Assembly (NCBI GenBank): GCA_965212145.1 | Contig: CBDBUY010000003.1 | Location: 62,001-126,000, forward strand | Direction: 5' to 3' | Origin: JAAEPI01 sp965212145 | GTDB lineage: Bacteria > Bacteroidota > Bacteroidia > Cytophagales > Cyclobacteriaceae | Length of the DNA stretch: 64,000 bases | In this document: positions 52,617 through 61,819 of the stretch, piece after piece | How the letters are laid out: the number at the start of each line of letters is the position of its first letter | Position numbering within the stretch: the stretch's first letter is position 1 | The notes under the pieces: generated by a model | The model's database searches: none | Told to the model about the DNA's origin: nothing | The model's input: only the letters and a program-made list of their open reading frames with translations | Translations under genes and position numbers: made by a program

Positions 52617-52703
52617 TCTTTACGAGTACCCGGACTCTGATCCACAAAGTTGAAAAGCATGAGATGCTGATTGAAAATAGCTATCTTGTAATAGCCGTCA
52701 GCC

Positions 52704-54680
52704 ATGTTGTTTAAACGTTTTCTTTTGCTTCTAACGGGTAGCTTATGCCTTTTGAGCTCAAATGGAGCCATTGGTCAGAGCCCGTTTGTGCTAATTGGAT
52801 CGGAAACACAGAAAGTCACAAATTCCCACATCCAGATTCTGAACCGAATCGAGAATACTGAAGATGTTAAGGTCATCTTGAAGTACTCATCTGACGATTG
52901 GGTGACCTACAATGACGGGATGCTTGAGAAACCATATCGGAATTATTGGTTCAAATTTCAAGTAGAGAACCAGTCCGAATCCATCTTCAACTGGGTGCTC
53001 TACGTTGGTAAGAATGATGAAATCGATGTTTTCCTTAAAAAGGATGGTGAATTTACCAAAGAGAAGGCCGGGTATTTACGCAAGGCTTCCGAGAAGACGT
53101 TGGAAGGAGATGGCTATTCAGTTCCGGTGACCTTGGGACGTGGTGAAAGTGGAACAGTCTATGTCAGGATCAAGGAAATTTTACACGAGAATCCTGAAAT
53201 CGATCCCTATTTCATGAATTCTGAAGGTCACTGGGAGAGCGCCTTTAGAAAGCTCAGGGGTGACAATATTTTCCTTGGAGTTGTTTTCATAATGCTTCTC
53301 TATAGCCTCCTTGTTTACTTCACATCAGGGGAGCTTGCAAATCTTTATTATGCAGTTTATTTAATATCATTGGCCGCAGTGTTCCTGTTCCTAACTGGAA
53401 TTTTGAGGACGGAAATTCTTCCTGAATATCCTGAATATACGCGATTTGGCATGCTGCTGGTCCCGCTCACAGCGGCCTTTTATTTCCTGTTTGTTTGTGC
53501 ATTTCTTGACATTGAGAATCTTCTTCCAAGATGGTTTAAATTATTTCAGGTAGTGGTCAAAATAAATTTCGGATTCTCCATTGTGGGACTAATAATGTTG
53601 CTTTCGGTAGGCATGTTTACAACTACCAGAATGATGCAAGTTCTGATAGTTGTCAACTGCCTGATAGCACTTATAGTACTTCTTAGGGTTATTAGGTTGA
53701 AGAATTTGGATACGCTTTTTTATGCTTTTGGAACTACTTGCTTTCTAATCTCGGTGATTCTTGATAGCGTATTTTGGGATGTGAATAAAACTGATGCAAT
53801 TGTTGTAAGAATCGGATTAGTTGGAGAAGTTTTATTCTATTCCGTTGGCCTGGGTGTTCGGCTGAAACGAGAACAAAATGAAAAACAAAAAGTCCAAGTT
53901 GAACTTATAGAGCAACTGCGCGTAAATCAAGAACTTCTGGAAAACAGGGAATCTGAGTTGGAAGAAATGGTAGAACGTCGAACCGAGAAGCTTAGGGCAT
54001 TGAATGGCGAATTGAAATCATATGACCAGATGATTTCTCATGATTTAAAAGGGCCAATTTCAAACATTCAGGCAGTTGCTGAGTTGATGGTAAATCAGTC
54101 CTCAAATACGCCGCTTTTGGAACCCTCCAAAATAATCAAGAAACAAGCTGAAAGATCTCTTGGCCTCATTAAATCCATTCTGGACTTTTCGGTTACCGAT
54201 CAGCTCAGTCTTGATGAGGTGTCCATTGATTTAAACGATGTGCTAGATGACGTCCTGAATAGTTTGAATAATCGGATTTCAAATAAAAATATCCAATTGA
54301 CGATCAATCATCTGCCGACGCTTTCAAAGGGCGTACGCGTCAAAATCTATCAGTTATTTTACAACCTGATTTCCAACGCAATCAAGTTTAAACGAGAAGG
54401 CGCAGAACACAATATCACAGTACTCACTGAGGACACCAAGGATGCTATTCAAATCTCGATTGAGGACAATGGCCTTGGGTTTGATCCCGAAGATGCTAAG
54501 AAGATTTTCGAACCCAAGTATCGAAGTGATAGCTCTACTAAAGAGGAGGGGCATGGAATAGGATTATCGACATGTAAGCGAATTGCCGTGTTACACGGTT
54601 GGGTAATTGAAGCAAAAGCTTTGACCCCATATGGAGCCAGGTTCGTGCTCACTATTCCCAAGTCAATCGTTCAGTCATAA
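52704..54680 (+). CDS. 7TMR-DISM sensor histidine kinase
   Basis: 658 residues. Signal, then an extracellular 7TMR-DISMED2-like domain (30-175: WFKFQVENQSESIFNWVLYVG), seven TM helices (~190-395), a coiled coil (EKQKVQVELIEQLRVNQEL) and a histidine kinase core with phospho-acceptor His in ISHDLKGPISN near 446, N-box NLISNAIKF, G1 DNGLGFDPED and G2 GHGIGLSTC. It senses an outside ligand, perhaps carbohydrate, and signals to a response regulator that is not in this window. The 3' end overlaps the convergent gene by 10 bases. Confidence 0.93.
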   Translation: MLFKRFLLLLTGSLCLLSSNGAIGQSPFVLIGSETQKVTNSHIQILNRIENTEDVKVILKYSSDDWVTYNDGMLEKPYRNYWFKFQVENQSESIFNWVLYVGKNDEIDVFLKKDGEFTKEKAGYLRKASEKTLEGDGYSVPVTLGRGESGTVYVRIKEILHENPEIDPYFMNSEGHWESAFRKLRGDNIFLGVVFIMLLYSLLVYFTSGELANLYYAVYLISLAAVFLFLTGILRTEILPEYPEYTRFGMLLVPLTAAFYFLFVCAFLDIENLLPRWFKLFQVVVKINFGFSIVGLIMLLSVGMFTTTRMMQVLIVVNCLIALIVLLRVIRLKNLDTLFYAFGTTCFLISVILDSVFWDVNKTDAIVVRIGLVGEVLFYSVGLGVRLKREQNEKQKVQVELIEQLRVNQELLENRESELEEMVERRTEKLRALNGELKSYDQMISHDLKGPISNIQAVAELMVNQSSNTPLLEPSKIIKKQAERSLGLIKSILDFSVTDQLSLDEVSIDLNDVLDDVLNSLNNRISNKNIQLTINHLPTLSKGVRVKIYQLFYNLISNAIKFKREGAEHNITVLTEDTKDAIQISIEDNGLGFDPEDAKKIFEPKYRSDSSTKEEGHGIGLSTCKRIAVLHGWVIEAKALTPYGARFVLTIPKSIVQS

Positions 54681-55522
54681 AGGCATTTCTCAGGACCGCT
54701 TTTGACGAAATAGGACTTGTAATTTGTAGCTTCTTTGTCCATGCATCCGCACAAATCAAGCACCTGGATTTTCTGAAATTGGGTGTCGTGTCCCTCTGCT
54801 TGAACCGAAATATAACCTTCCGAAAGTGGCATCCCGGATTTGAATTTCAAAGTGTCAAGTCCTGCCGACATATCGCCTCCGATCTTCAGATTGGTATAGG
54901 TTTCCACCGTGTCTCCATTTACCAGGTGATGCACCAATGAATCACCATAGACGATGGCCTCTGCAACCACCCAGGTTTCTAAGGGGTGTTCAGGACCCTC
55001 ATATTCATTGTGGCAGTGATTTGGGTATCGCTTGCCTTCATAATCCACCTCACATCCTGGGGTACAGAATTTCCCTGTTGGTCGTCCTTCTCCTTGCAGC
55101 AGCTGAAATTCAATAGAAAGAGGGAATGGCTGATCCTTGGTCATGGTGCTCACATGCTGGCTATGCAGCATTAGGCCATTGTTGGCAAATGCCCAATCGG
55201 GGCGGTTCTTCAGGTCACGATCCAGAAATCTGTAGGTGGTTCGTAAGCGATAATGCGAGTATTTCTTCTTGTAGAATAAATGACCAAATTCATTGTTGAA
55301 CGAATCGTACTGATCGTATGAGACGTGCAGGAGGCTGTCGGTCAGACGAAAAGTGTTTTTATAGTTTTCACCCATATCCATTCGGAAGAACTTTGGCGTC
55401 CAGTCGGTCAGATTAGTCCCATCAAAAATGGCTTCCCAGTCTTCCTCAGATGAATTGTCGGTTTGTTCTGAACAGGAAATAAGGGTGCAGACGATCAGGA
55501 TCAAACAAAGCTTCTTCATCAT
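54671..55522 (-). CDS. DUF1080 (3-keto-disaccharide hydrolase-type) lipoprotein
   Basis: 283 residues. The signal and lipobox are at CTLISCSEQ. The DUF1080 lectin-like fold shows in WEAIFDGTNLTDW at the start and FANNGLMLHSQH, IEFQLLQGEGRPTG in the middle. Members cleave 3-keto-glucosides or bind sugars in the periplasm. A C-terminal tail rich in Cys (LDLCGCMDKEAT, PEKCLYD) is unusual. Its start overlaps the upstream gene by 1 base. Together with the next two genes it makes a glycoside 3-oxidation set. Confidence 0.88.
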   Translation of the reverse strand: MMKKLCLILIVCTLISCSEQTDNSSEEDWEAIFDGTNLTDWTPKFFRMDMGENYKNTFRLTDSLLHVSYDQYDSFNNEFGHLFYKKKYSHYRLRTTYRFLDRDLKNRPDWAFANNGLMLHSQHVSTMTKDQPFPLSIEFQLLQGEGRPTGKFCTPGCEVDYEGKRYPNHCHNEYEGPEHPLETWVVAEAIVYGDSLVHHLVNGDTVETYTNLKIGGDMSAGLDTLKFKSGMPLSEGYISVQAEGHDTQFQKIQVLDLCGCMDKEATNYKSYFVKSGPEKCLYD

Positions 55523-56229
55523 TAATTGGTTAAAATTTCACCATCATCATCCCACTCCGCCAGATCGTTTCTTTTGTCCTGATTGACGTAGGTGACATTT
55601 TCATCGTATGACAATCCGTGCTTTTTCAGCACTTCGTCCGGCACACCATCCCAGACGTTGGCTGTATTGCCTTTGTATCCAAGTTCATCAATGCCCATTC
55701 TCGTGGTGTAAAATCCGGTCAACGTCAAATTCCTGATCAGATCGAAAAAGGCAATACCTGGAGCTAAGTCAGACGGCTCTTCCTCTGGATAGGCAATCAA
55801 ATCAAGTATTTTCTTTTGTTGATCAACCGAACATGCTTTAAAGAGCAAGTTGAACCGGTCATTCGAGAAATTATCCAGCCACATTAACCCTCCCCGGATC
55901 GGTAGCTGATGTCCTTCCATGTCTTTCACAATGAAGTCGATGAATTCAGGTACACCAGCCGCAGTTGCCGATTGATAGCCTTCAGTGGGAGGGAGGATCA
56001 GGTCGCATAAATGTGAAATAGTTTCAATTTCATGCTCGTTCAAAAACTCCTCGGCCTTGATTTTGGCGTCCCGCTCCTTTTCTTCAGGCGTGCGGCCATA
56101 ATGCCCGGGAGCAGATGTCGGAATTTCCTGCTGGACATTTTCACCGGGCGCACACCCAGGAATCGTGATAGCAGCCCCTGTTCCGATGGAACCGATTAAT
56201 AATGACTTGATGGATTCGCGTCTGTCCAT
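55522..56229 (-). CDS. Gluconate 2-dehydrogenase subunit 3-family protein
   Basis: 235 residues. It starts MDRRESIKSLLIGSIGTGAAI with a Tat-like or lipoprotein-type signal (IPGCAPGEN). Family features: LNEHEIETISHLCDLILPPTEGYQSATAAGVPEFIDFIV. Subunit 3 proteins partner GMC dehydrogenases and help their export. It lies 3 bases downstream of the GMC gene and is coupled to the DUF1080 gene. Confidence 0.92.
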   Translation of the reverse strand: MDRRESIKSLLIGSIGTGAAITIPGCAPGENVQQEIPTSAPGHYGRTPEEKERDAKIKAEEFLNEHEIETISHLCDLILPPTEGYQSATAAGVPEFIDFIVKDMEGHQLPIRGGLMWLDNFSNDRFNLLFKACSVDQQKKILDLIAYPEEEPSDLAPGIAFFDLIRNLTLTGFYTTRMGIDELGYKGNTANVWDGVPDEVLKKHGLSYDENVTYVNQDKRNDLAEWDDDGEILTN

Positions 56230-56232
56230 GGC

Positions 56233-57957
56233 TTAGATGTTTTTTTGTTTGAGTTGGTCAATGATGTATTCGGAGGTCCTCCAGGAAAGCGCCAGAATGG
56301 TCCAGGTTGGGTTTTTGTCTGCCTGAGACACAAACGAACCTCCATCACAGACAAAGACATTGTTCACGTCATGGAGTTGTTGGTACTTATTGGTTACGGA
56401 TGTTTTGGGATCATCTCCCATTCGGGTAGTGCCAACTTCATGAATGATAACTCCTGGCGCATTCAATCCATAATTCTCATCAGCACCTGGTTTGTCACCC
56501 ATCGGGATGGCCCCCATACCGTCGAACACTTCCTCAAAAGTGTCTTGCATATGGGCCGCTTGTTTGATCTCATGGTCCGTCCATTTGTAGTCAAATTTCA
56601 ATACCGGAATTCCCCACTGATCGACAACTTTAGAATCAATTGTGCATCGGTTGTCCTTCTGGGGAACACTCTCACCACGACCTGCAAGGCCTACCCATGA
56701 TCCGTAGAATTTTCGGATGTCTTTTCGGAGCTGATTGCCGTACCCTCCGATTTTCCCACCTTGTGTAAACTCGTTCAGGTAGTTGGGGTTGAACCCAAAA
56801 CCGTAACTCGGCATGCCCATGCCGCCCCATTGTTCCAGATGATACCCACGCGGAAAATCCAATGTCTTGTTGTCAAGCCACCATGGCGTGTACACATGCA
56901 TGCCGCCAACACCGTCTTCATTGTAGATGTCTCGATCCATGAGAGCGGGTAAGAATGCACCACGACTAGCTCCAGTAGAATCGTGGAGATATCGTCCAAC
57001 ATGATCGGAGTTATTACCTAGACCATTTGGGTGTCTGGAGCTTTTGGAATTCAATAAAATCCTTGCAGATGAACAAGCGGATGCAGCCAGCACCACCACC
57101 TTCGCTTTAATTTCGTACTCCCGTCGGTCGTCTTTATTGATGTAGGAAATGCCGGTTGCCTTCCCTTCAGAATCCGTCATGACCTCCCTAACCATGGCAT
57201 TCGTGTATAAGTCGATTTGGCCACTGCCATTTTGTGCCGGGAAGATGAGACAAGATCCGGAAGAAAAGTCTGCATATACATTGCAGCCTCGGTTGCACTG
57301 TCCGCAGTAAAAGCAAACGCCTCGGTCTTTGTTGATCCGTTTGGTAAGCATGGACATTCTGGCCGGAATGACTGGAAGCCCTGCCTTGTGCGCACCCTTT
57401 GTATAATACAATTCATGAAGTCTCGGCTTTGGAGGAGGGAGGAAAAACCCATCTGGTTCGTTTTCGATTCCTTCTTTTGTGCCAAATAGGCCAATGAGTT
57501 TGTCGACTTTGTCATAATAAGGCTTCACATCCTCATATCCGATGGGCCAGTTCGCACCTAGTCCGTCGATGCTCTTTCGTTTAAAATCCTTCGGTCCGAA
57601 TCGCAGTGAAATCCGCCCCCAGTGATTGGTTCGTCCACCCAGCATTCTGGATCGGAACCAGCCGAAATCCGTCCCTTCTTCCTTGGTGTATGGCTCACCT
57701 TCAATGTCCCAACCACCGTACGCAGAATCGAACTCCCCGAATGGTCGGGTTCGCCCACCCGCACCTCGTCGGGGGGATTCCCACGGCCACTTCATCTGGG
57801 TCATTTGTTCAGGGTTCTTTGGGTCGAAGTGAGGGCCCGCTTCCATCAAGGCAATCTTGAGTCCGGCTTCAGAGAGCACCTTGGTGGCCATGCCTCCACC
57901 AGCTCCGGATCCGACGATTACTACATCATATTCTTTCGGGGATTCTTTTATCTGCAT
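56233..57957 (-). CDS. GMC-family FAD oxidoreductase
   Basis: 574 residues. N-terminal FAD-binding motif VVIVGSGAGGGMATKVLSEAG at 13-33 and the GMC segment ENEPDGFFLP. A cysteine-rich stretch (CFYCGQCNRGCN) is near 215. The C-terminal GMC_oxred_C domain holds the catalytic His and Asn (HEVGTTRMGDDP, DGGSFVSQADKNPTWTI). It probably oxidises a sugar hydroxyl to a keto group, passing electrons to a cytochrome or quinone. It has no own signal peptide; export by hitch-hiking on the subunit 3 partner is likely. First gene of the set. Confidence 0.93.
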   Translation of the reverse strand: MQIKESPKEYDVVIVGSGAGGGMATKVLSEAGLKIALMEAGPHFDPKNPEQMTQMKWPWESPRRGAGGRTRPFGEFDSAYGGWDIEGEPYTKEEGTDFGWFRSRMLGGRTNHWGRISLRFGPKDFKRKSIDGLGANWPIGYEDVKPYYDKVDKLIGLFGTKEGIENEPDGFFLPPPKPRLHELYYTKGAHKAGLPVIPARMSMLTKRINKDRGVCFYCGQCNRGCNVYADFSSGSCLIFPAQNGSGQIDLYTNAMVREVMTDSEGKATGISYINKDDRREYEIKAKVVVLAASACSSARILLNSKSSRHPNGLGNNSDHVGRYLHDSTGASRGAFLPALMDRDIYNEDGVGGMHVYTPWWLDNKTLDFPRGYHLEQWGGMGMPSYGFGFNPNYLNEFTQGGKIGGYGNQLRKDIRKFYGSWVGLAGRGESVPQKDNRCTIDSKVVDQWGIPVLKFDYKWTDHEIKQAAHMQDTFEEVFDGMGAIPMGDKPGADENYGLNAPGVIIHEVGTTRMGDDPKTSVTNKYQQLHDVNNVFVCDGGSFVSQADKNPTWTILALSWRTSEYIIDQLKQKNI

Positions 57958-58020
57958 AGGTTTAGGTTTGGGAAATCAAGATATGGATTTTCCTTCAACT
58001 TGCGTTACCACAATTTCCAG

Positions 58021-58773
58021 ATGATTACCCTTTTCGAATTTCAATTCACCACGACAGAGCTCATGGTCTTTATGCTCGTAGGACTTTTTATAGGCATGGC
58101 CAAAGTGGGCGTTCATGGGGTAGGGATGATTGCCGTGCCTCTTCTGGCTATTGTTTTTGGAGGAAAGAATTCCAGTGGCATGATGCTACCAATTTTGATC
58201 ATGGCAGATGTGTTTGGAGTTGTGTATTATCATAGGCATGCTCAGTGGAATCACTTATGGAAGCTAATTCCTTATGCACTGTTGGGAATTATTTTAGGAA
58301 CGATTACGGGACAATTTATTGATGATGAATTGTTCCGTCTGATCATGGGTGTGATCATTTTCGTCAGCTTGGGAATTATGATTTGGCAAGAGAGAGGTGG
58401 AGATAGGGAAGTTCCGACAAGCAGGTTGTTTGCAGCTGGAACGGGTGTTGCGGGGGGATTTACGACGATGGTGGGTAATCTGGCGGGTTCTGTTATGGCG
58501 CTGTATCTGCTTGCTATGAGAATGCCCAAGAATGAATTTATCGGAACGGCTGCCTGGTTCTTCTTAATGATCAATTTGATTAAAGTTCCATTCCATGTTT
58601 TCGCTTGGAAGACCATTAGCCAGCAAACGGTTTTGATTGATTTGACACTTCTGCCGATTATCGGTCTGGGTGCTTTTCTTGGACTCCAAATCGTCAAACG
58701 AATTACGGACAGGGCCTATCGCTATTTTATTATTGCCATGACGGCCGTGGCTGCCATATTCATGATAGTGTAA
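58021..58773 (+). CDS. TauE/SafE-family anion exporter
   Basis: 250 residues from ATG 58021 (MITLFEFQFTTTELMVFML); the frame stays open upstream but lies within the divergent GMC gene. About 7-8 TM helices with the repeated pattern FIGMAKVGVHGVGMIAVPLLA and GVAGGFTTMVGNLAGSVMALYL. Members export sulfite, sulfoacetate or similar anions. Divergent from the GMC gene, with 63 bases between starts. Confidence 0.9.
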   Translation: MITLFEFQFTTTELMVFMLVGLFIGMAKVGVHGVGMIAVPLLAIVFGGKNSSGMMLPILIMADVFGVVYYHRHAQWNHLWKLIPYALLGIILGTITGQFIDDELFRLIMGVIIFVSLGIMIWQERGGDREVPTSRLFAAGTGVAGGFTTMVGNLAGSVMALYLLAMRMPKNEFIGTAAWFFLMINLIKVPFHVFAWKTISQQTVLIDLTLLPIIGLGAFLGLQIVKRITDRAYRYFIIAMTAVAAIFMIV

Positions 58774-58821
58774 TCATCATTCAACTCCTATACCTTACAG
58801 AGGAATCTCAATATCATTTTC

Positions 58822-60150
58822 ATGGAAGAAGCCAATTATGCTGCCGATGGGTTTAATGTAGGACTCACGGTCGTTTTCATTATCCTCAATGGGTTTTTCG
58901 TAGCAGCCGAATTTGCCTTGGTCAAGCTTACCAAGAGCAAAATCAAAACGATGATCAGGGAAAAGCAACCATTTGCGGAAACCGTGATGTGGATTTTCAA
59001 ACGCCAGAATATGGCCCTTTCGGCTTGTCAGCTTGGAATTACAATGGCTTCTCTTGCACTCGGATGGATCGGTGAACCGGCCATCGCTCACCTCATCACT
59101 CCAACCATTGAAAGTTTCGGAATTCAGTCCGCCAATATCATTCACGGAATTGCCTTTACCATTGCCTTTACGATCATCACCGCGCTTCATATCGTCATTG
59201 GAGAGCAGGTCCCGAAGATTTATGCGATCAGGAGACCGAGTCCGGTCATGCAAAGCACGGCCATGATTTTGAAGGGGTTTTATATGATCCTCTATCCATT
59301 TATGTATGTGCTTAATGGAATTACCAATATTTTTCTGAGGTGGCTTGGAATAACCGAGTCTGACGAACATGATACACCGCTAAATGAGGAGGAAATCCGA
59401 GCGTCCCTCGGGATAGCTTACGCCAAGGGTGAGCTGAGTAAGACAGAGCACAGGCTATTGAATGCTGTATTCAGATTTGACGATGAGGTGGCCAGGAAGA
59501 TCATGAAACCCCGAAACGATGTGGAATTTTTGGATGCGGAGAATTCATTTTCCGAAAATCTGGAGTTCGCTAAACGTTCAAGCCACAGCCGGTTTCCGAT
59601 GTGTGAGGGTTCACTGGATAAGATTATCGGGGTAATTCATATCCGGGATCTGATGGGACATGAAAAAGGAGCGGAGGTTGATTTGGCTCAGTATGCAAGG
59701 CCCCCATTGTTGATTCCTGAAAACATGCTGATTGGTAAATTGATGCAGGAATTTCGGCAGGTTAAACAGCACTTCGCATTCGTTCAGGATGAGCATGGAA
59801 CCACGGTGGGTATCGTCACATTAGAAGATGTCTTGGAGGAATTGGTGGGCAATGTTCAGGACGAGTTTGACCTAGAGACCGAGACAATCTTAGAACACGG
59901 CGCGGGGAAATATCTGATTGAGGGAGATGTGTCCATAGATGATCTCAACATGAAGTTTGATCTGAGCCTTCAATCTGAAGATGCGGGAACCATCTCAGGG
60001 CTGATTGTTGAAAATATCGGCCACAAGCTCGTAGCAAATGAGGTGGTCGGACTGGATGACGGAGTAGAGGCGAGGATTCTGGAGATTGATGGAATCCGAG
60101 TGACGAAATTAGAGCTCGTTATTTCGAAATCTGAGGAGAATAGCGTCTAA
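58822..60150 (+). CDS. CNNM/CorC-family transporter (DUF21-CBS-CorC)
   Basis: 442 residues. DUF21 TM domain (1-190: FVAAEFALVKLTKSKI, GIAFTIAFTIITALHIVIGEQVPK), a CBS pair (~220-335: VARKIMKPRNDVEFL, HFAFVQDEHGTTVGIVTLEDVLEELVG) and a C-terminal CorC_HlyC domain (350-435). Such proteins export Mg2+ or Na+/Mg2+. It is the first of four same-strand genes with MscS and MgtE proteins. Confidence 0.93.
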   Translation: MEEANYAADGFNVGLTVVFIILNGFFVAAEFALVKLTKSKIKTMIREKQPFAETVMWIFKRQNMALSACQLGITMASLALGWIGEPAIAHLITPTIESFGIQSANIIHGIAFTIAFTIITALHIVIGEQVPKIYAIRRPSPVMQSTAMILKGFYMILYPFMYVLNGITNIFLRWLGITESDEHDTPLNEEEIRASLGIAYAKGELSKTEHRLLNAVFRFDDEVARKIMKPRNDVEFLDAENSFSENLEFAKRSSHSRFPMCEGSLDKIIGVIHIRDLMGHEKGAEVDLAQYARPPLLIPENMLIGKLMQEFRQVKQHFAFVQDEHGTTVGIVTLEDVLEELVGNVQDEFDLETETILEHGAGKYLIEGDVSIDDLNMKFDLSLQSEDAGTISGLIVENIGHKLVANEVVGLDDGVEARILEIDGIRVTKLELVISKSEENSV

Positions 60151-60183
60151 CTTGATCATAGATATGCCCATAGATGTGAAAAG

Positions 60184-60993
60184 ATGAAAGAAGAAATACA
60201 GCGATTGTTCGATCAGATTATTTCTGGGTTGGTAGAATTGCTACCGCGATTTTTGTTCGCATTGCTCATCGCAATCCTGGGATATTTTCTGGCTCGATTG
60301 GTTAGACGATTGGTTAGAAAATTCATCCTTTACCTGGATCGAGTGATCAATGAAAAAGTGCAAACTGACCGGCTGAGCGTGAACCTCACTGTCACATCCA
60401 GATTCGTTTCGCGAACGTTTTTCTGGATAGTAATATTTCTGACGTTGACAATCTGTCTGCAGGTCGTTCGAGTCAATGTGTTCTCCTTACTCTTCGGTGA
60501 GTTATTGACTTATTTACCCAACGTACTGGCCGCTGTGATCATCGTTTTTGCAGGGGTCATCGGAGGCCGACTGGCAGGCGATTTGGTTAGCTCCTCAGCT
60601 TCTCGCACAGGCATGGCCAATGGACGGTTCATTGGCAGGGCAGTTCGTTTTCTCATACTTTTCGTGGCAGTAGTTATCTCCATTGACCAATTGGGTATTG
60701 ATATTGGGTTTTTGTCTAACCTGATTATTGTCGTGATTGCTTCACTCTTGTTCGGGGCATCTTTATCATTTGCACTGGGTGCTAAAACTTCCATTAGCAA
60801 TGTGCTGGGCGCCTATTATGCCAGAAAGTCATTTGAGCTGGGCACTACGGTGAAAGTTGGAGATGAAGTTGGGATTATAGTGAAAATCACCGACCATGAT
60901 GTGGCTATTGAAACAAAGACCGGGCTCATTCATATTCCTGCCAAGGATTTTAATGAGTCGAAAGTAACCGTAATCAAATCGAAAGATGATTGA
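60184..60993 (+). CDS. MscS-like mechanosensitive channel-type protein
   Basis: 269 residues. N-terminal helix, TM segments at ~20-40, 75-100, 105-130 and 150-200, and a short beta-domain (FELGTTVKVGDEVGIIVKITDHDVAIETKTGLIHIPAKDF). The pore helix is the Ser/Ala/Leu segment LIIVVIASLLFGASLSFALGAK. It may relieve osmotic pressure or conduct ions. The C-terminal domain is reduced compared with E. coli MscS. It overlaps the next gene by 8 bases. Confidence 0.87.
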   Translation: MKEEIQRLFDQIISGLVELLPRFLFALLIAILGYFLARLVRRLVRKFILYLDRVINEKVQTDRLSVNLTVTSRFVSRTFFWIVIFLTLTICLQVVRVNVFSLLFGELLTYLPNVLAAVIIVFAGVIGGRLAGDLVSSSASRTGMANGRFIGRAVRFLILFVAVVISIDQLGIDIGFLSNLIIVVIASLLFGASLSFALGAKTSISNVLGAYYARKSFELGTTVKVGDEVGIIVKITDHDVAIETKTGLIHIPAKDFNESKVTVIKSKDD

Positions 60994-61819
60994 TACTGAT
61001 CAGCGACTTATTGAGCGATTCCTGGAGGATCATCCGGCCAGGGCTTTGGCAATCATCGAGAATTTGGAGACTCAGGCCTTGTGTGAATTTCTTCAAACCC
61101 TTTCACTGGAAGATGCTGCAAAAATTATGGGCCGGTTGGCACCATACAAGGCCGTGGCTGTTCTGACAAATGTGGAAGCTGCCTATGCCTCCGAACTTGT
61201 AAATGAATTGCCGCACCTGATCGCAGATACTTTCTTGCGAAAAGTTGAAAAATCAGTGCGAAAGAAAATACTGACAGGGGTGGATAAAGATGCAGCCGGT
61301 AAGCTTCGTCGCTCATTGGAATACTCGATGGATTCTCTTGGCGCACATCTGGATCCTGTCGTACTCACTTTACACAAAGACCTCACCGTTGCTGAGTGTT
61401 TGGAACGGGTACGTAAATCCAAGCGAGTGCAAAATGAAATATTTGTCTTGAATAGAAGCCATAAGCTTTTAGGGTACACGGATGTCAAAACGCTTGTAGG
61501 TAGTGATCCTAATTTTAAAATCAAGGAAATAAAAGGTGAGTGCAAGCCCTTTCTCCCTGAGATGCCTGTGAAGGACACACTTGAGAATTGGGACTATGCT
61601 TTTAGCCAAAGGCCGGTGGTTTCGACAGAGGGACTTTTTCTTGGCACGGTCAGCCTTAATAATTTGATCCAATCCAAAAGCGGGAGAGAAAATATGAGCA
61701 GATCCGCGATAAAAGCAGGCAATGCCTTGGGTGATTTATACTTGATTGGGCTGTCCAGCTTATTCGGAAACTCTTCTGATTCCACTGACTTTAAAGACTC
61801 ATCTGATGAAAACAACTGA
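60986..61819 (+). CDS. MgtE-like cytoplasmic protein lacking the TM domain
   Basis: 277 residues. MgtE_N-type superhelix (10-125: HPARALAIIENLETQALCEFLQTLSLEDAAKIMGRL) followed by CBS motifs (VLTLHKDLTVAECLERVRKS, VLNRSHKLLGYTDVKTL). There is no TM domain, so it is soluble. Its stop overlaps the start of the full MgtE gene by 14 bases, so the two are coupled. It may bind Mg2+ or nucleotide and regulate MgtE or the neighbouring MscS protein. Expected partner, not transporter. Confidence 0.85.
   Translation: MIDTDQRLIERFLEDHPARALAIIENLETQALCEFLQTLSLEDAAKIMGRLAPYKAVAVLTNVEAAYASELVNELPHLIADTFLRKVEKSVRKKILTGVDKDAAGKLRRSLEYSMDSLGAHLDPVVLTLHKDLTVAECLERVRKSKRVQNEIFVLNRSHKLLGYTDVKTLVGSDPNFKIKEIKGECKPFLPEMPVKDTLENWDYAFSQRPVVSTEGLFLGTVSLNNLIQSKSGRENMSRSAIKAGNALGDLYLIGLSSLFGNSSDSTDFKDSSDENN

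Noticed and set aside
57622..58020. N-terminal extension of the TauE/SafE gene
   Set aside because: It would lie within the divergent GMC gene and lacks membrane-protein character; ATG 58021 begins just before the first TM helix.
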